DNA of 64,000 bases from the NCBI GenBank assembly GCA_000320545.1, contig ADNK01000140.1:126001-190000 (forward strand). Reading direction: 5' to 3'. The position numbers and the translations under genes are program-made. The stretch's first letter is position 1. Each line of letters begins with the position of its first letter. The notes beneath the pieces are model-generated. The model ran no database searches and was not told where the DNA came from. It saw only the letters and a list, made by a program, of their open reading frames with translations. This stretch comes from Bigelowiella natans CCMP2755. Its lineage: Eukaryota; Cercozoa; Chlorarachniophyceae. Below, in pieces: positions 33,772 through 47,452 of the stretch.

Positions 33772-36363
33772 ATGGACGGTCGGCAGGCTTCCCTTCTCCT
33801 TTGCAGTAGTATGGCTCTGTTTGCCTCCTACTCATTATCTGGCACAACACTTCGTGCACCCATTCGGAGAACCATTACAAGAAATGCGCGAAATCCTCAG
33901 ACAAGACTAATTTCCGCATTGAGGTTGACTGGACCCTGCCGAGCACAAGCACGGTGTCGGCGTAGCATTCCTCTCGTAAAATGTTCCACCTCTGCAACGA
34001 CGACTGTTGACAGCATCCTCCAAACGGCAGACGATTTTCCAATGCTGATTGACGGTGAACGACCTCTGATCATATATTGTGAGTTACCGGTGGGTAGCCC
34101 TGACCGATGATGTGCATATGAATGTACGACGTATTCATTAGGAAAGCTTAGAACTAAGGGCTCCGCCGGAGTATCACCGGTTATCAATCCTGCGACTGAG
34201 GAGCCCTTTGCCTATGCACCCTCTGCTAGTATCGATGACCTTAACGACGCCGTGATGGCTGCTAAAGGCGCGTTCTCTTCCTGGAGTACTCTAGACTACG
34301 AAAGCAAGGTCGCTTATTTGGAGAGATTCGCCTTAGAGGTAAAGAAAGACGCAGAGAATATCGCAACAATTCTCACGAAGGAACAGGGTAAACCATACGC
34401 ATCTGCACTGGGCGAAATTAAAGCTTCGGCAGATCGCATTGCGACAGTTAGCGCTCTCGGGCCATTAGAAGCGGAGGTGTTACACGAAGATGAGAAAACA
34501 CGAACCGAAGTGCATCGAGTGCCTCGGGGAGTAGTCGCAGCTATTACTCCATGGTTTGTCATTATTAATCAATAAATAAATTCTGAATGTGATGCTATTT
34601 TCACTCATTATCCAACACAGATGATCTCATGTATACTTGCCACATCAGGAATTTTCCTGTGTTGATTGCTGCTTCGAAAGCAGCCTCGGCATTGCTGTCC
34701 GGCAACACAGTTGTTATCAAACCCTCACCGTTCACTCCATTGTCTACTCTTGCTCTCGGTAAGGCTGCAGAACGGGCAGACCTCCCTCCAGGTGTCATCA
34801 ACATTGTCTCTGGGGGAGACGACCTTGGAAAGGTTTTCAATGTCTTTGGTGGTCGCAATATGCATGCATGCATGCATGCATGTGTGTGTGTGTAATCTTT
34901 TTGGACTTAAACGGCATCGTAATTGCACGAGTATGTCATCAGGCCCTTGCTGAGCACAAAGATGTGAGACACATCAGCTTCACAGGATCCGTTGCTACCG
35001 GGAAGAAAGTTATGGCGACTGCAGCAGCTGGATTAAAGAGAGTGACTCTTGAGCTCGGCGGTAATGATGCGGCCATTGTACTGGAAGACGTTGACATCGG
35101 ACCTGCGGTAAGTAACCAGCGTAACAACTGCCGCACTGGTATTTGAAATGTAGATTATTCACAGTGAGGTTTTGGAGTTCTAAGTGCAGCAAAAGTGCTC
35201 GTGCAGCATGCATGTTGTTGAAAAATGTGTTGTCGTTTGTGCTAATGATTGTTCGAGAATCAATCATACACAATATGATGATGATGATGATGATGACGGC
35301 AGAGCCGCAAAATCTTCCAAGCAAGCATGGCAAATACAGGCCAGGTACCATTATCTTTAATCTTGTAGTCTAGTAACAACTCCAATGGAAGAGTTCTGGC
35401 TGTTGACTCATAGGTTTGCACCGCAATCAAACGATTGTACGTGCACGAAAAAGTCTTTGATCCTCTCGTGGAAGCACTGGTACGACATCATATTCAATTG
35501 TACAAAATTCCCTCCGATTATAATATCTGCGGATGTGTGATACTAACATCCAAGGTCGCACATGCGAAGAACGCAACGGTCGGTGATGGGCTTACGAAAG
35601 GTGCTTCATATTGTCATTTAAACTCAACCAGATACTCTTAGATTGCGTGCATTGCAAGAAGCAACGACTGCTTCACTACGGTAACCACAACTAACTACCG
35701 CGACATTCCTTTTCCTCCCCCTCTTCGTCGTTCTTCTCCTCTCCCCACGACAGGGGTAACACACGGTCCTCTAAATAACAAGATGCAGTACAATATCGTC
35801 ACAGGGCTCCTCGATGATGCCAAACAACAAGGTGATGATGGGGGTTCTGGGGGGGGTATACTTACCAATCAAGAATCGAAGTACGAGCAGCATGGATATA
35901 TATGTAATGCATGCATGCGTTGTATATCGTCCTAGGTGCGAAGGTGCTTTGTGGGGGCGAGGCACCAGAAGGGCCCGGTTACTTCTTTCCTCCGACACTC
36001 GTCACCGATGTGAAGGTGGGCTGATTAGCTGCTGCTGCTGCTGCTGCTGCTGCCTCATCTTAAGAACGACGTGTGCCCCTGGAACGAAGACGACGATGAT
36101 GTCTAATGCACAAATTTGAGAAGTGAAAAGTCGCGAAGATTGAAAATATCAACTGAATTACGATAATGACTATCATCTTCTCCAACGTGACTAGGAAGGG
36201 GTTCGCTTGGTCGATGAGGAGCAGTTTGGCCCTGTGTTACCTGTCATTCCCTTTACGGGTAGACAACAAGAAGAAGAACAAGAAATATCAATGATATGAT
36301 GAAAGTCTCTATCTCTTCTTCATTCCTGATTCGAACCGCTTATTATTACTGCCATTTCTAGCC

Positions 36364-36394
<31 letters not shown>

Positions 36395-37264
36395 CATTTA
36401 TCATTATTATTCTTTTGTCACAACCACCACCACCACCACCACTACTACTACTACTACCACTATTACCCTCCTCCCTCCCCCCTCTCCTCCTACTTCTATT
36501 ACTAATTCTACGGCTAACGCCCTGCAGACGTGGATGATGCTGTCACCCGTGCCAACGCATCGCCGTTCGGGTTAGGTGGGTCCGTATGGACGCGTGATTC
36601 TGAGAAAGGGGCCCAAATTGCAGCGAGGCTCGAGACCGGAGTTACGTGGGTAAGTGCGAGGACACATGAAGAAAAACAAGGAGGACAGCAAAAAACAAGC
36701 ACCCTAACCAAAAAATATAACTCAAACATGAAACGACGATCACGACGATATATGGCGTTGATTGAAAGGTGAATGCTCATATCACTGGCGACTTTGCTGG
36801 CAAACCGCCCCCTTTTGGAGGCGCGAAGATGAGCGGGTAGCTTGTTCCATGCACGCACGTTTTCCTTAGTTCATTTCGCGTCGTTTGTTTGTGTGTGGGG
36901 AGGAGCAATGAGCACATACGTCCTGCAAAAAGACGCCTTCCATCTAAATGCTACACGCGTTTTAATTTATTTTACATTATGTGTAAGTGTGTGTATCTGT
37001 GTGCGACATGCAGGGTCATTAGTGGATGTCCACTCGCGCTCTTATGTGAGCATGCATGCATTGTATATGTATATAAAGACACACACACACACACACACAC
37101 ACGAACGGACATAGTGTATATATCGATCAAATTATTGTCAATAACAATAGTATCTGCTGTTGGGTTGAATGGCACTTATATTCAGGATTGGAAGGGAACA
37201 TGGACGGGCTGGTCTTGAAGAATATACAGATTTGAAAACTATCAGAGTTGCGAAGAAGCTATGA
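33772..37264 (+). CDS. NAD(P)-dependent aldehyde dehydrogenase, about 12 exons
   Basis: The ALDH superfamily oxidises aldehydes to acids. The order of motifs is complete: [16 protein letters not shown] (split by intron 34554-34648), [21 protein letters not shown], the catalytic Glu in VTLELGG, the catalytic Cys in MANTGQ-VCTAIKR (split by intron 35345-35413), [50 protein letters not shown] and GIGREHG. The stop is TGA at 37262-37264. The first about 75 residues form a hydrophobic start ([11 protein letters not shown]) followed by a basic Arg/Thr/Ser-rich stretch, so it probably goes to an organelle, plausibly plastid or mitochondrion. The family resembles succinate-semialdehyde-type ALDHs, but the substrate is not readable here. 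An intron near 35480-35555 is free of stops and could be mistaken for coding DNA. Confidence 0.9.
36029..36053. repeat. (CTG)n microsatellite in ALDH intron
   Basis: A GCT/CTG run immediately after the donor of the intron that follows the GYFFPPTLV exon. Nearby introns carry (ATT)n and (CAC/ACT)n runs at about 36364-36470. Confidence 0.9.
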
Positions 37265-38292
37265 CCACAGCAATCATGAACTACGGCTTGAGTAATTGAG
37301 GATCCCTGCCCCTTATGCCAAAGCATTAGCATGCAGGCTAGTTGCTGTGATCATGCTACCCCAATGTATAGCATTTGTATCTGAGAATGATTAAAGAAAC
37401 ACTGTAGAATAATCAATTTGTTCTATGCAAGCATAATTATATATAATGACTTTTTTAAAAGCGGCATACACATCAGCACTTGCATATTCAAGACTTGAAA
37501 TCAATCCGCTACTTTTTCTACATATGTACTACATGTATGAGATGGATGTATTGATTGATTTAAATTGGATTAACGGTCATCCTAATGTACCTATGCAACG
37601 TGGCGTGTACTACATGATGTATATGTATGTTTGTTGAAAAAATTTAATTTGTTCATTACATCCGTCTCATATGTATGTTTGTATAGTTCTGCTACTCGTT
37701 GCATCCCCTGCTGCTTATACGGCATCATCGTACGCATTTTGGCATAAAGCGCTACTTTTTAGCTGAATTTCACAAGTAGGCCGCAGCTTATGCATCGCGT
37801 GCTCTGAGTATACTAGTATATAAGTATAACTAATGCATCGCACGGCAAACACATAAGTCCCAGCCCACATCACATTGTCCGCTGTACTAGCTGTACGTGC
37901 AGGCAGCGGTACGTACGTAGCTCAAGCGATCATCTGCATTGTTGCGGCGCACTATGCACGAGTACATGCAAGTCGGTCGATTCGGCATCTAGGGCATAAT
38001 TACATTAGAAAGATAAGCTGCTAGCGTTGGCCAAGCAAGAGACATCGACAATGTTGGACTACACAATGCACGCATACTGTTTCCATTGCGAGCGTAGCGT
38101 TGGCGTTGTTGTTGTTGTTGTTGTTGTTGTGTGTTTGCGTGTGTGGCCGAGCGCTCGAGCCCATTCGTTTTTTGAGTGCGAGCATCATATGCTCGAGTCT
38201 CCTACAAAGACTTAAGGTACACACGCCGTTCATGCTTATGGATATCATTGACTATATACTAGTCTGTCCGAGGTTGTACATGCATATACCGC
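37265..38292. repeat. Convergent intergenic island 7
   Basis: Contains a full copy of the shared motif at about 37634-37670 (TTGAAAAAATTTAATT, then TTCATTACATCCGTCTC). GTACGTACG, GCTAGC and GCATGC-like palindromes and TG/CA runs follow to about 38100, plus a (GTT)n run at 38106-38131. Confidence 0.55.
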
Positions 38293-39107
38293 CTACATGC
38301 TTTTTGTCACTACATTCCCGGGGAGAGCAAAGATCTTCTTAACACGCTCCTGCACTTCCTGCACATACTCTATCATAACCTTTTGCTTGTTAGATCCAGC
38401 TGGCAAGCCGAATAGCACCTTTTGAAGGATGTCGTCCAACTAGGAGATCAGGTAGCAGTAAATCAACCAAAGTGATGCAAGGATACCAAGAAAACCACTA
38501 CTCTTCCACATCTTATACAATGGCGACTATATACTGCAGCACATACAACACAAAACAAGTTCAACAATGCGTGACCTCCATAAGCAGCTCGGTTCCAGCG
38601 ACCGTTTCCTTTGCAGATAAAGCTCCTACATTGAGCAGAAACGAGTTTATTGAAACATTTTTCACAAAGGGTTAAGACGATTTAGATGAGAGCGATTCTC
38701 AATAAATAATGAACACTTCAGCAATGTTAAGCGTTAGCCAACGAACACAATAGAAGCGAGGAAACATACCAAGGATTTCGTCCCATCTTTCCTCCTATTC
38801 AATAGACCAAAACAAGGAAGTCAGTTATAATAGTTGTACGTCGCAATATGTATGTATTTACTCTTCTTTCTCATTCAGATAGAAGAGATGTATATTGATT
38901 TGCAAGCTGATATTGCATGTTCCGTGTAACCTCGTCAATGTGATCGAACATTGGTGGATGCAGTGCCGTCATCATTATCATCATCATCATCGTTATCATC
39001 GTCGTCGTCGTCATTATCATGTTGTTGTTGCTGCTCCTGCATCGTCCTCACCCGTGCTTGTAATAACTGGTGAGTCAGCTGCTGGGGGATCTTGGCGTCC
39101 TGAGCGA

Positions 39108-39142
<35 letters not shown>

Positions 39143-40977
39143 AGCAGCAGTAGTAGTAGTAGTAGTAGAAGTAGTAGTACTAAAATGAGAAGCAAGAGGC
39201 AAACATATTTTAATCACCACTCAACGATAACAACAACAAGGATGGTGATGATAATGATAATGGTTGTGTGTGTGTGTGTAGGAGATCAAAGTTATCTTGA
39301 TAATACTGAATTGAAACTGACCTCTGGGCACTTAAAATCCCCTGTTTCTAACGTGACAGCACTCACTAGGTGCAGGACCTAGAGGAGGAGGAGGTGGAGG
39401 AGGAGATGGTAGGTGTCAATAGATCGATCGGTCAATAAGGGAACATTTAACAGCGAAAGCACCAAAGATGTCGTTTCAGTCTACGGTCTAAACAATAGTA
39501 TTACTATCGTTATCATCTTCATCATTATCGTCAATAATGATATGTTACAGCTCCAGTAATCATCTTCTAAGCTTAACCTTCTGTATAACCCCGACGACCA
39601 TAGCAACCTCTTGCTCCGAAGTCTCACTCGCCCTGATGGAAAGGGGGAGAGGGGTTACTGACGGGACATTTCGGACGCTCACGATAATAAGACTTCCATT
39701 TGATCGTTGTGTTGATCTTTGTAAAAAGCATCATAATCATCATCTTTGTCATTATTATCCCTACTTTTTCATCCACGCCATGGCCAATCCGACCTTGTAC
39801 AACATGATTACAAGAAGCGATCGAATTGAATAATAACGTCGATATAGTCAGAGATTGCAGCATGAAATGAAAAATCTCGCTGAAGTATGGATGTTGGGAA
39901 CAAAACCAATGTATTACATGACATCTTTGAAGTCAACTATCACTTCTTATCAATATCGATATTGTACTTTCGATGTTACATGCACATGCATAGAAAAGAA
40001 TTACCAGCTGATCTGAGCCTCCATCTTCTTCCTGAAGTACCTTTTCAAAGATGATTACAATAATGGTGATGATGATAGCAGAAAAGTAATTGACATCTGA
40101 TGATGATGATAATGATGATAATGATGTAAAATATCAACAGCAGCTATCGTCTTAGTGGCTGCATTAAGTAGCAAACAACCTTCCTCATACGTTCGAGCTC
40201 ATCATCATTTAATGGTAAAAACCATTCGCCCTGTCATGTTGATGACGATAATGGTGATGATGATAGGGATAATGATGATGATGATGATAATGATGATGAT
40301 GATGGTGGTGGTCAGATTAGCAGAGAAGTATTCACAAGACAATATTGAGTATACTATGAAAAGAGGAAATGAATAATAATTTGCTCTTAGAGTATCTTTC
40401 TTATCGGTAATCTTGATGACTGTTGCATTCACGATGAAACGGTTATGCTGCATTTCATCGCAAGTAGCGAGAAGAAGTGTGTATCATGAGTGCTTGATGT
40501 ATACATTCTCATTAGCCCCAGCAGCCATCACACTGAATCAATGAATTTAGACAAAGAAGTTGCAAGAAGATGATTATTCTAATAAGAAGAAGACGGATTG
40601 ACAGCCTCATCAATACAACATGGCTAGATTTACGATCGATTAGAAGAAAATGCTTGCAGAAGGAGTTAATAATCTCTTCCGTCTCTAGTTCCTTGCATAT
40701 ATCGTTGAGAAATGAAAATAGCAGCAAAGGGAACAACAAACATTATACCGTTGGAGAGAGGCTTCAGCTTGCTCTGCTGTTTGACCAGCCTAAAGATTAC
40801 GTCACGAATACATTCAATGCCACTCCTCCTCACACACCTACAACATTCTACCCAATTAATACCATAATAACTATGGAGATATAAATGATGATTGTCAAGG
40901 TTGCTGATCTTATAACTACAATGCAGCTACAACAAGAGATGTTATGGATAACACAAACCCAAAAGAGAGACATCATT

Positions 40978-41017
<40 letters not shown>

Positions 41018-41919
41018 GAATAAATAATACCTTTTCAGCTATATTTTTGCATATACTTTGGACGTCACTACGATATTGTCATCATCGAAGCAAAGGATGG
41101 AGATAGCAAGGAAAACACATATGAGAGATCAGCTTACACATACAACATGCACACATCAATAATATATGCATCATGATTGAACGTGTCACATATCTTCCAG
41201 CTATTGTGTTGTTGCTGAACGTCGTTACTTAGTTGCGAGCCTATCTTTTCTCTATATATGTATATACCATTTAAGTAGTACCGTGCCATTTGTGAAACTC
41301 TTGCCTTTTCTTCTTCAGTCTACGTCAATTCAGCACCATATCAGACCGAACTAAAAACAACTGCTATCCACTCTTCGCTCACTCTCTCCCCTCCTCCCCT
41401 CTCGATAATGATACGCTTTATTCGTTGTACCACTCTTACCCCTTTTCTCTCTCAAACATTCGTTATTATCATCAGCATATAAGATACATTTCTACTTTTT
41501 TTACGATTACCTGAGCACTGTCATATCTGGCAGCAACGCGAGACCAAAAGCTAAGAGCAAAGGCATTATTATCATTAGTATAATTATTATTATTGTTCTT
41601 TATTTTACACAAGACGACGAAGAAGGAGAATATTGTAGAGTGAGAACTACTAGACAGGAATCAAGCGGACAAAGAGTTCGCCGTGTTGAAGGCAATAACC
41701 ATCGGTTTCATCCTTAGATGGAGTTAAAACAACGTGGAATCATCGTCGTTTCATCATCATTCTCTAGATGAGATGAAATGTTCACGCCTTATTGTAGTCT
41801 TCTTCAGATTAAATTATTAATTCGAATTTAGACACATACAAGTAGTAGTAAATGTGGATTAATATAAGAAAACGAAGTAAGTCGTTACACCTCGTTCTCT
41901 CTTCCTATCCCCCTCCTCC

Positions 41920-41977
<58 letters not shown>

Positions 41978-43476
41978 ACTATCATGGTTGAATACTTGTT
42001 ATCTTGAGTTAACATCCCAATCTTCGATGAGACGGTCTACGAAAGGGGGGTTGCATGGCAGGGGTAAGGTGTTGTTGAATAATCTTTTTCTTGCTGCTGA
42101 AAATGATGATTGATGATGATGACAAAACGATGGTAAGTCGATTGGCAATATGATTACGATTGTTATGGGAGATCGAACAGTAGTAGTATTTACCTCCTTG
42201 AGCTGATTCTTATCACTTGCTTTTAGAAAATCCTCGACGAGACGATCGACAAGAGCAATTCGCTGCATCTGATTTGATGATGGCGTTCATATTTGTGGTG
42301 AATGTAATGATGATAGTGCTTGACGATAAGCGTCAATACTCTTTAAGAACTAATATTCTCTCTCTCTCTCCCTACTTACTACTACCGTTTCATCTTCACG
42401 ACGTTCCGCAACAAGCACCTCGACCATCTTCATCACCTGTAACAATCGTCAAACAAAGGTTTATCATCAACCATCACCCCTTTGCTTCTTCTCTATACTT
42501 CCTACCCTCCTATACCCCTCAGGTGTGAGTTAATTCGTCATCTTCTACTCCGTATCATTACCAACAGCATGAATACAACTGTATAGCACATATGTACTTT
42601 GTCCGCAATTTTTTGGAGATCATTTTTCTTCGCCTCGCTTTCAGCAGCATCGTACCGACCCATGTAGACCATCCAAAAGTCTTGATCTGAGCAGTATAGC
42701 GGAAGGTGATGATAATGATATATAAGCGTATTGTTATCAAGTGTGAAATGTTGATAATGATGGCTGCTGACCAAGAAGCTGGAGGTTCTCACGTAGCAGC
42801 TTGCCAAGCTCAGGACTCTCCGACATTTCGATTATCTACATTGAGAAGTTAGGAAATAATCATATCGATAATGATGACGACGACGATGATATTGATGATA
42901 ACCTGATCAACAACTTCTCCTTGTTCGACTCTTTTCTTCTCTAGATTTGCATCTGCCTCATTCGTATTCTGATCCCCCGTACTTGCTTCCATAGCAGATC
43001 CAATTAGAATAGATTTACGTCCGTAACGTTTGCTCATTAGGGGCAGTTGTGGGAGAGGAGAAACTAGATTGTTTGATAGGGATAACGACGGCAATGATGA
43101 ATACATAGTTGTCGCTGTTTTTCTACATTCTGGAAATTTGGAACTCATCCGATGGAGAGCACCTCGATTTTCTGTGGTAAAAAGAAGTAACACTTGAGAT
43201 AGTGGAGTAAGATTGAGTTGTAGACTACTTTGATAATAGACTGCCGTCACATGTATATGGAATTCTTAGTAAGGTACCTGGTAAGACATTTATGCTCCTC
43301 TGCATTTGAATTCGAGCGTTTCTCAAAGATGCTGCTGTTTGTTGCCTTTGTTGTCCTCTTTCACTTAATCGCACATTATTTATTCCCATGGTGGCAACGA
43401 AAACCAGGACTGCACCCAATATGATGGCTTGTTTCTTGTGGTTGCTTCGCGTCGTCGCGCATACTTTATCGAGCAT
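38293..43476 (-). CDS. Large multi-exon protein with plastid-type bipartite leader
   Basis: The start at 43476 encodes a signal anchor (KKQAIILGAVLVFVATMG) followed by a long basic transit-like region (SLRNARIQMQRS, then SSLPSLSLSNN, SKRYGRKS) that runs across an intron. The mature part is helical and charged, spread over many exons of about 40-90 nt: IIEMSESPELGKLLRENLQ, DFWMVYMGRYDAAESEA, VMKMVEVLVAERREDE, ALVDRLVEDFLKASDK, PPFVDRLIEDW, EEIINSFCKHFL, NRFIVNATVIKI, ASETSEQEVAMVVG, DAKIPQQLTHQLLQAR. The last exon has LDDILQKVLFGLPAGSNK and KKIFALPGN and ends in TAG. VDRLVEDF and VDRLIEDW look like an internal repeat. I do not recognise the family. Introns are filled with (GAT)n and (TA)n. Exons between about 40100 and 41900 are the least certain. 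Confidence 0.55.
39110..39180. repeat. (GAT)n(AGT)n compound microsatellite
   Basis: A long GAT run passes into AGC/AGT units inside an intron of the plastid-type protein. All the apparent frames here are homopolymeric and non-coding. Confidence 0.9.
40977..41017. repeat. (ATC)n microsatellite
   Basis: A perfect ATC run in an intron of the same minus-strand gene. Confidence 0.95.
41928..41971. repeat. (TA)n microsatellite
   Basis: A perfect TA run in an intron of the same minus-strand gene. Confidence 0.95.
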
Positions 43477-44279
43477 GATGACTCTAAGCAAAATAAATTC
43501 AACGTATGTAAGTTCAAATGTAAAGAGATAGCAGCCGTGGCAATTAGTCCCCACCTCCTCAGTGAGTGCGAGTAGTAGTGCGTATGCGTGTATGAGATGT
43601 GTTGCTGGTTGATCAATCAGACCACCCCTTGCGAGTACACAGCAGGACAATGAATCCGTAATGTTAGTAAGCCTGAAGTAATATTGACGATGATGATGAT
43701 TCTATAGGATATTACCCTAACAATTTCTTGCCTAAACAGAAAAGAAAGAGAACACGTGTCCAAGATTTGTGCGGAAAACAACTGTCGAGGAGGAACTTTA
43801 GTTGTTCGAACGGTCGATTGGCAGTCCACGTGGCTGCTACTGCAGAGTACCCTACTAGTACCAGACCAGTCGACAACAAAGCCAATCAATTCCACTACCT
43901 GCGACAGGAAAAAGGACAAGACGTACACGTGGTAACCAAGCGCCTTTTGTGCTTACGAGAAATCCTCCGATCGGAGTTCCTGGAATTTAATTTTCCTACG
44001 ACTTGATCTTGACGTTGTCGCAGTGAGGTTATATCCTGTGTTGTGTGTTTTCTTGAAAATGTCTGATTTCTCGAGATTTCTTCGGCGAAGACAAAGCCTG
44101 GCCGACAGAATTCATACACATCTTGCTCTTCTATGTGCCTCTGTATACCCGGCCACCCACATCCGAAGAAGGGGAACGGTATCTCTAGGTTGTGGGGGGA
44201 GGATTGCAATTTTAAGAAGCTGTAATACTAGTACCGTTGTCATTTCATCTAACGGGGAAGTAGTCGCAACGCTCAGCCC
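43477..44279. other. Divergent region, 5' parts of the PUR gene uncertain
   Basis: The divergent promoter lies here, together with open frames on the plus strand at 43728-44006 and 44023-44523 that may include 5' exons of the PUR-domain gene. I could not find a splice pattern that keeps them in one frame. No island DNA is present. Confidence 0.35.
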
Positions 44280-45130
44280 TTGGACGACAATGGAACCGTT
44301 AAATCATCATCCTCGCCTCGGCACGGCAAGGTTGGTTGGGTTATTCATCCTTGCAAGTATGGTTGCTCGTCTTGCTTTAGTACGCTGTGCTGGGATACAA
44401 TTGCTTCAACGACCAGCAATGGAAAGCTCCCAGTTAATTGCTTCTTCTCTGTCGCTTCCAACTTCCCTTCACCATCGCAACCCAATTCACTCAAAAGTCG
44501 ACCCTCAGAATACGGCGTGCTGATTTGCCACGAATTGCACGCGATTCATATATATTTTCCCGAGTCAAAAACACGGTTGATGGAGAGATAAATAATGCCC
44601 CCCCTCATTCTCCGTATGATAGCTATCCAAAAGAACTCGGTAGCGTTAACACTAGAAAGCGCAATGGAGCTGAGGACATAGAACACATTTCACGAAGAGT
44701 TTCCACTCCAACCCGTCAGTGGTAATTTTCAATCTTCTAGGCTAAATTTTCAGTATATTTTTTACGATGGGTGTTGATTTTGTTGTTTTTCACAACAGGT
44801 ATATAGACTTAAAGGAAAATCGACGAGGCTTTTATTTGAAGATACGTGAAAGCAAATATACGGCCGTGAGTGTCCTTACATTCTTTGCTGCATGTACTAC
44901 TACACGGATAAAATATAGGATTAGGACGAATAGAGTTTCAAAGTGAAGACATGGTCAAGGTAGGGCGAGAGAGGTCTACAGCAGTGGCAGCAGCAAATAC
45001 GGTTTCTCATATATTGATGATTTTGGTAGCCTACATATTCAGATAATACGTGTCGTTAACGTCATATTCCACGTCTACGATTCAGTGGAAGTCTTTGGTG
45101 GAACCGAACTTGAGGGAAGGGCAATATTAA
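44280..45130 (+). CDS. PUR-alpha-type nucleic-acid-binding domain protein (5' end uncertain)
   Basis: PUR domains bind purine-rich single-stranded DNA or RNA. The clear signature starts at the end of the exon finishing near 44723 (STPTRQW) and continues in the next (about 44801-44873) as YIDLKENRRGFYLKIRES, the PUR beta-sheet motif. It then joins in phase to VGRERSTAVAAANT (about 44962-45001) and to a final short exon WKSLVEPNLREGQY with TAA at 45128-45130. Upstream, the frame with KELGSVNTRKRNGAED is open. Joining it to the 44280 frame needs a roughly 60-nt intron (CCA|GTTAAT to AAAAG|TCG), which is a guess. Only one PUR repeat is certain; others may lie in unassigned exons. Confidence 0.6.
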
Positions 45131-45978
45131 TGCACATAGATACTAAATCTACAATTGCAGAATAAGCAGGAGCACCATGACTTCACCCGCTTGCAACTGC
45201 TCGTTTGAACACAGAACTGGGATGTCAACTTCCGCGACTCGAACATTTCTCTGTGTTTGCTGTGCGAGTCATGCATGTCGTAGCATAGTAAAGCGATCAT
45301 CGTGAGCCACTCTGACGCAGCTGTCGTGTCGTATCAAGTACATAATCCCTCGTCTTGCATGCATGAACGTTGGAGTATTTTGCATGTACCACACGCACAC
45401 ATAAATACGAGACGCGGATGTAATGAATGTGTCAAATTCTTTCAACTAGCCATCATCCTAATGCAGGTTTGCAAAGGTGAATGTGGGTAGCTTTGAACAA
45501 CAGCTACATTGGGATGCGACCATTGAAAGAATTCAATTTGTTCATTACAACAATGGGATGCACAGTCATTATTTCCGTCTCACAATGACAACTGCATCCT
45601 ACGACTGCCTGTCGTCTACACCTACATGCTCATCATGCGCAGTAGCCATGCGTACGTGAGCACATAAGTGATTAATGTTGCAATTATACATCTAGCAGAT
45701 GCTAGCGACTGTGCTACTATTCTGTGCGTGCTTGTGTGACATTGCGGCTATGCAAATACACACTCAACATGCACGCGCCTCATAGGAACGACTATAATAA
45801 ACGCCTTCGGATGTTTCGAATGAGCAATCCTCTATATCATAGACATAGCATGTCACAGCAACCATTGGCCAAACTAAATCATAGTGTTTGCTGAGTAAAT
45901 GTTCCAGCGTCGTAGCCTCGTTTTCGACTCAAAGATGTAAGACTCATGCACACACATGCACAGTGAGTTTGTGAATAT

Positions 45979-46014
<36 letters not shown>

Positions 46015-46146
46015 TTATATATGAATCGAATCTTAGCTCCTGTAACGCATGCTTGTGTGGTTGAGCCATTTTCGATGCGATAATGTCCTCTCATATTCAG
46101 CTATAAGTCCTTGATCAAGTGTTAACCTTGTACATCAACTTCCAGA
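45131..46146. repeat. Convergent intergenic island 8
   Basis: Island DNA at about 45170-45780 with GCATGCATGAAC and ACATGC-type words. A variant shared motif lies at about 45523-45585: TTGAAAGAATTCAATT then TTCATTACA matches island 7, but about 28 bases separate it from TTTCCGTCTCACAATG, as if the motif had been interrupted. An (AC)n run lies at about 45978-46012. Confidence 0.55.
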
Positions 46147-46260
46147 TTATGTTTTTCGAAACAGCGCCCGCCATACATGCCCTCTCTGATAATACGTTAG
46201 AGTGACACAAACGCAGTGATGACAAAGAAGAAACTCATATCAATAAGCATGCAATTATTC

Positions 46261-46310
<50 letters not shown>

Positions 46311-47411
46311 ATGTGTGCGTGTGTGTGTGTGTACGTTGACCTGCTCCATAACATATTTCTCGCGTTCTGTTGCGACTCCTGTTGGGTTCTCACTAAGCCA
46401 TAGCCAAGATTTCTTTAATTCTTCAAGCACAGGATCCTTAGCATCTTCCTTGGACTCGCCATCATCATCATCGGTACAATCTTCGATCTTTTATTCAAAT
46501 ATTCAAGCATTCAGCTAAATTGACAGTAGTAACAGCGATAGGGATTACGTAGTTGTTGTATATTCCTATTGCTATGATCTATTTACCTTAACGGCTTCAT
46601 TGCACTTGTTGGTCACATCCACAAAGCTTGGGTTCTCAGCGAGTTGCCGGCGCATATCAATCGCAACTGCTTTTATGTCGGATTGGATGAAACATCCCCC
46701 CCCAACCTCCAAACTGTTCGCTATGGATTCAACAAGGTCGGTGTTGAACATCCTCCGTTTCTTGTGTCTTTTTTTGAACCATGGGTCAGGCATTAAGGCA
46801 GAGATGCCTGAAATGGGTCCTGGATATCCCTTAAGCACCTGAGTATCATCACGTCGAGATTACTAAGATCCAGACACTAATGTAGCCTTTCACATCGGGA
46901 GAACTAGCCCCCATTTATACCCTGTCCCAAGCTCCTTGTACGTTTATGTTCCCATCAAGGACGTATGCATTCCTGTTAAAATAATTGGATAATTGGCGAT
47001 GATGCACAAATCTGGCCTCCTAAATGTAGCTGCTATTACTTTACTCCGAACTCTTCGCGCCAGTGATTTGCTCGATGGGCAAGGGGAGCTCGAATCTCTA
47101 TCCCTAGGAAATTTGCCTTTCCCTTGTGTTTGAGTGCTAACTGAAGGAGAAATCTGCCAGAGCCTGACAAAGCAATGAATACACGATGATGCTAAATAAT
47201 CATCAGCTGGCTATTGTTGTCGCTTTGATGTTTACCGCATCCAAGGTCTATATAAAGCGGCAGCGATGGATCTTCAAATACACGGTCTTCGTCGCTCCAA
47301 GAAGGCAAATTGGGAAGCACCTTTTCCCATCCAGTAATTACAGCACATCAAGGAAGAATCGATCATTTTGTCGACACAATACTCCCCCCCGCCCACTCAC
47401 CCACACACATG

Positions 47412-47452
<41 letters not shown>

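Noticed and set aside
38895-39220. Poly-Asp, poly-Ser and poly-Leu frames
   Set aside because: These are translations of (GAT)n and (AGT)n microsatellites in an intron.
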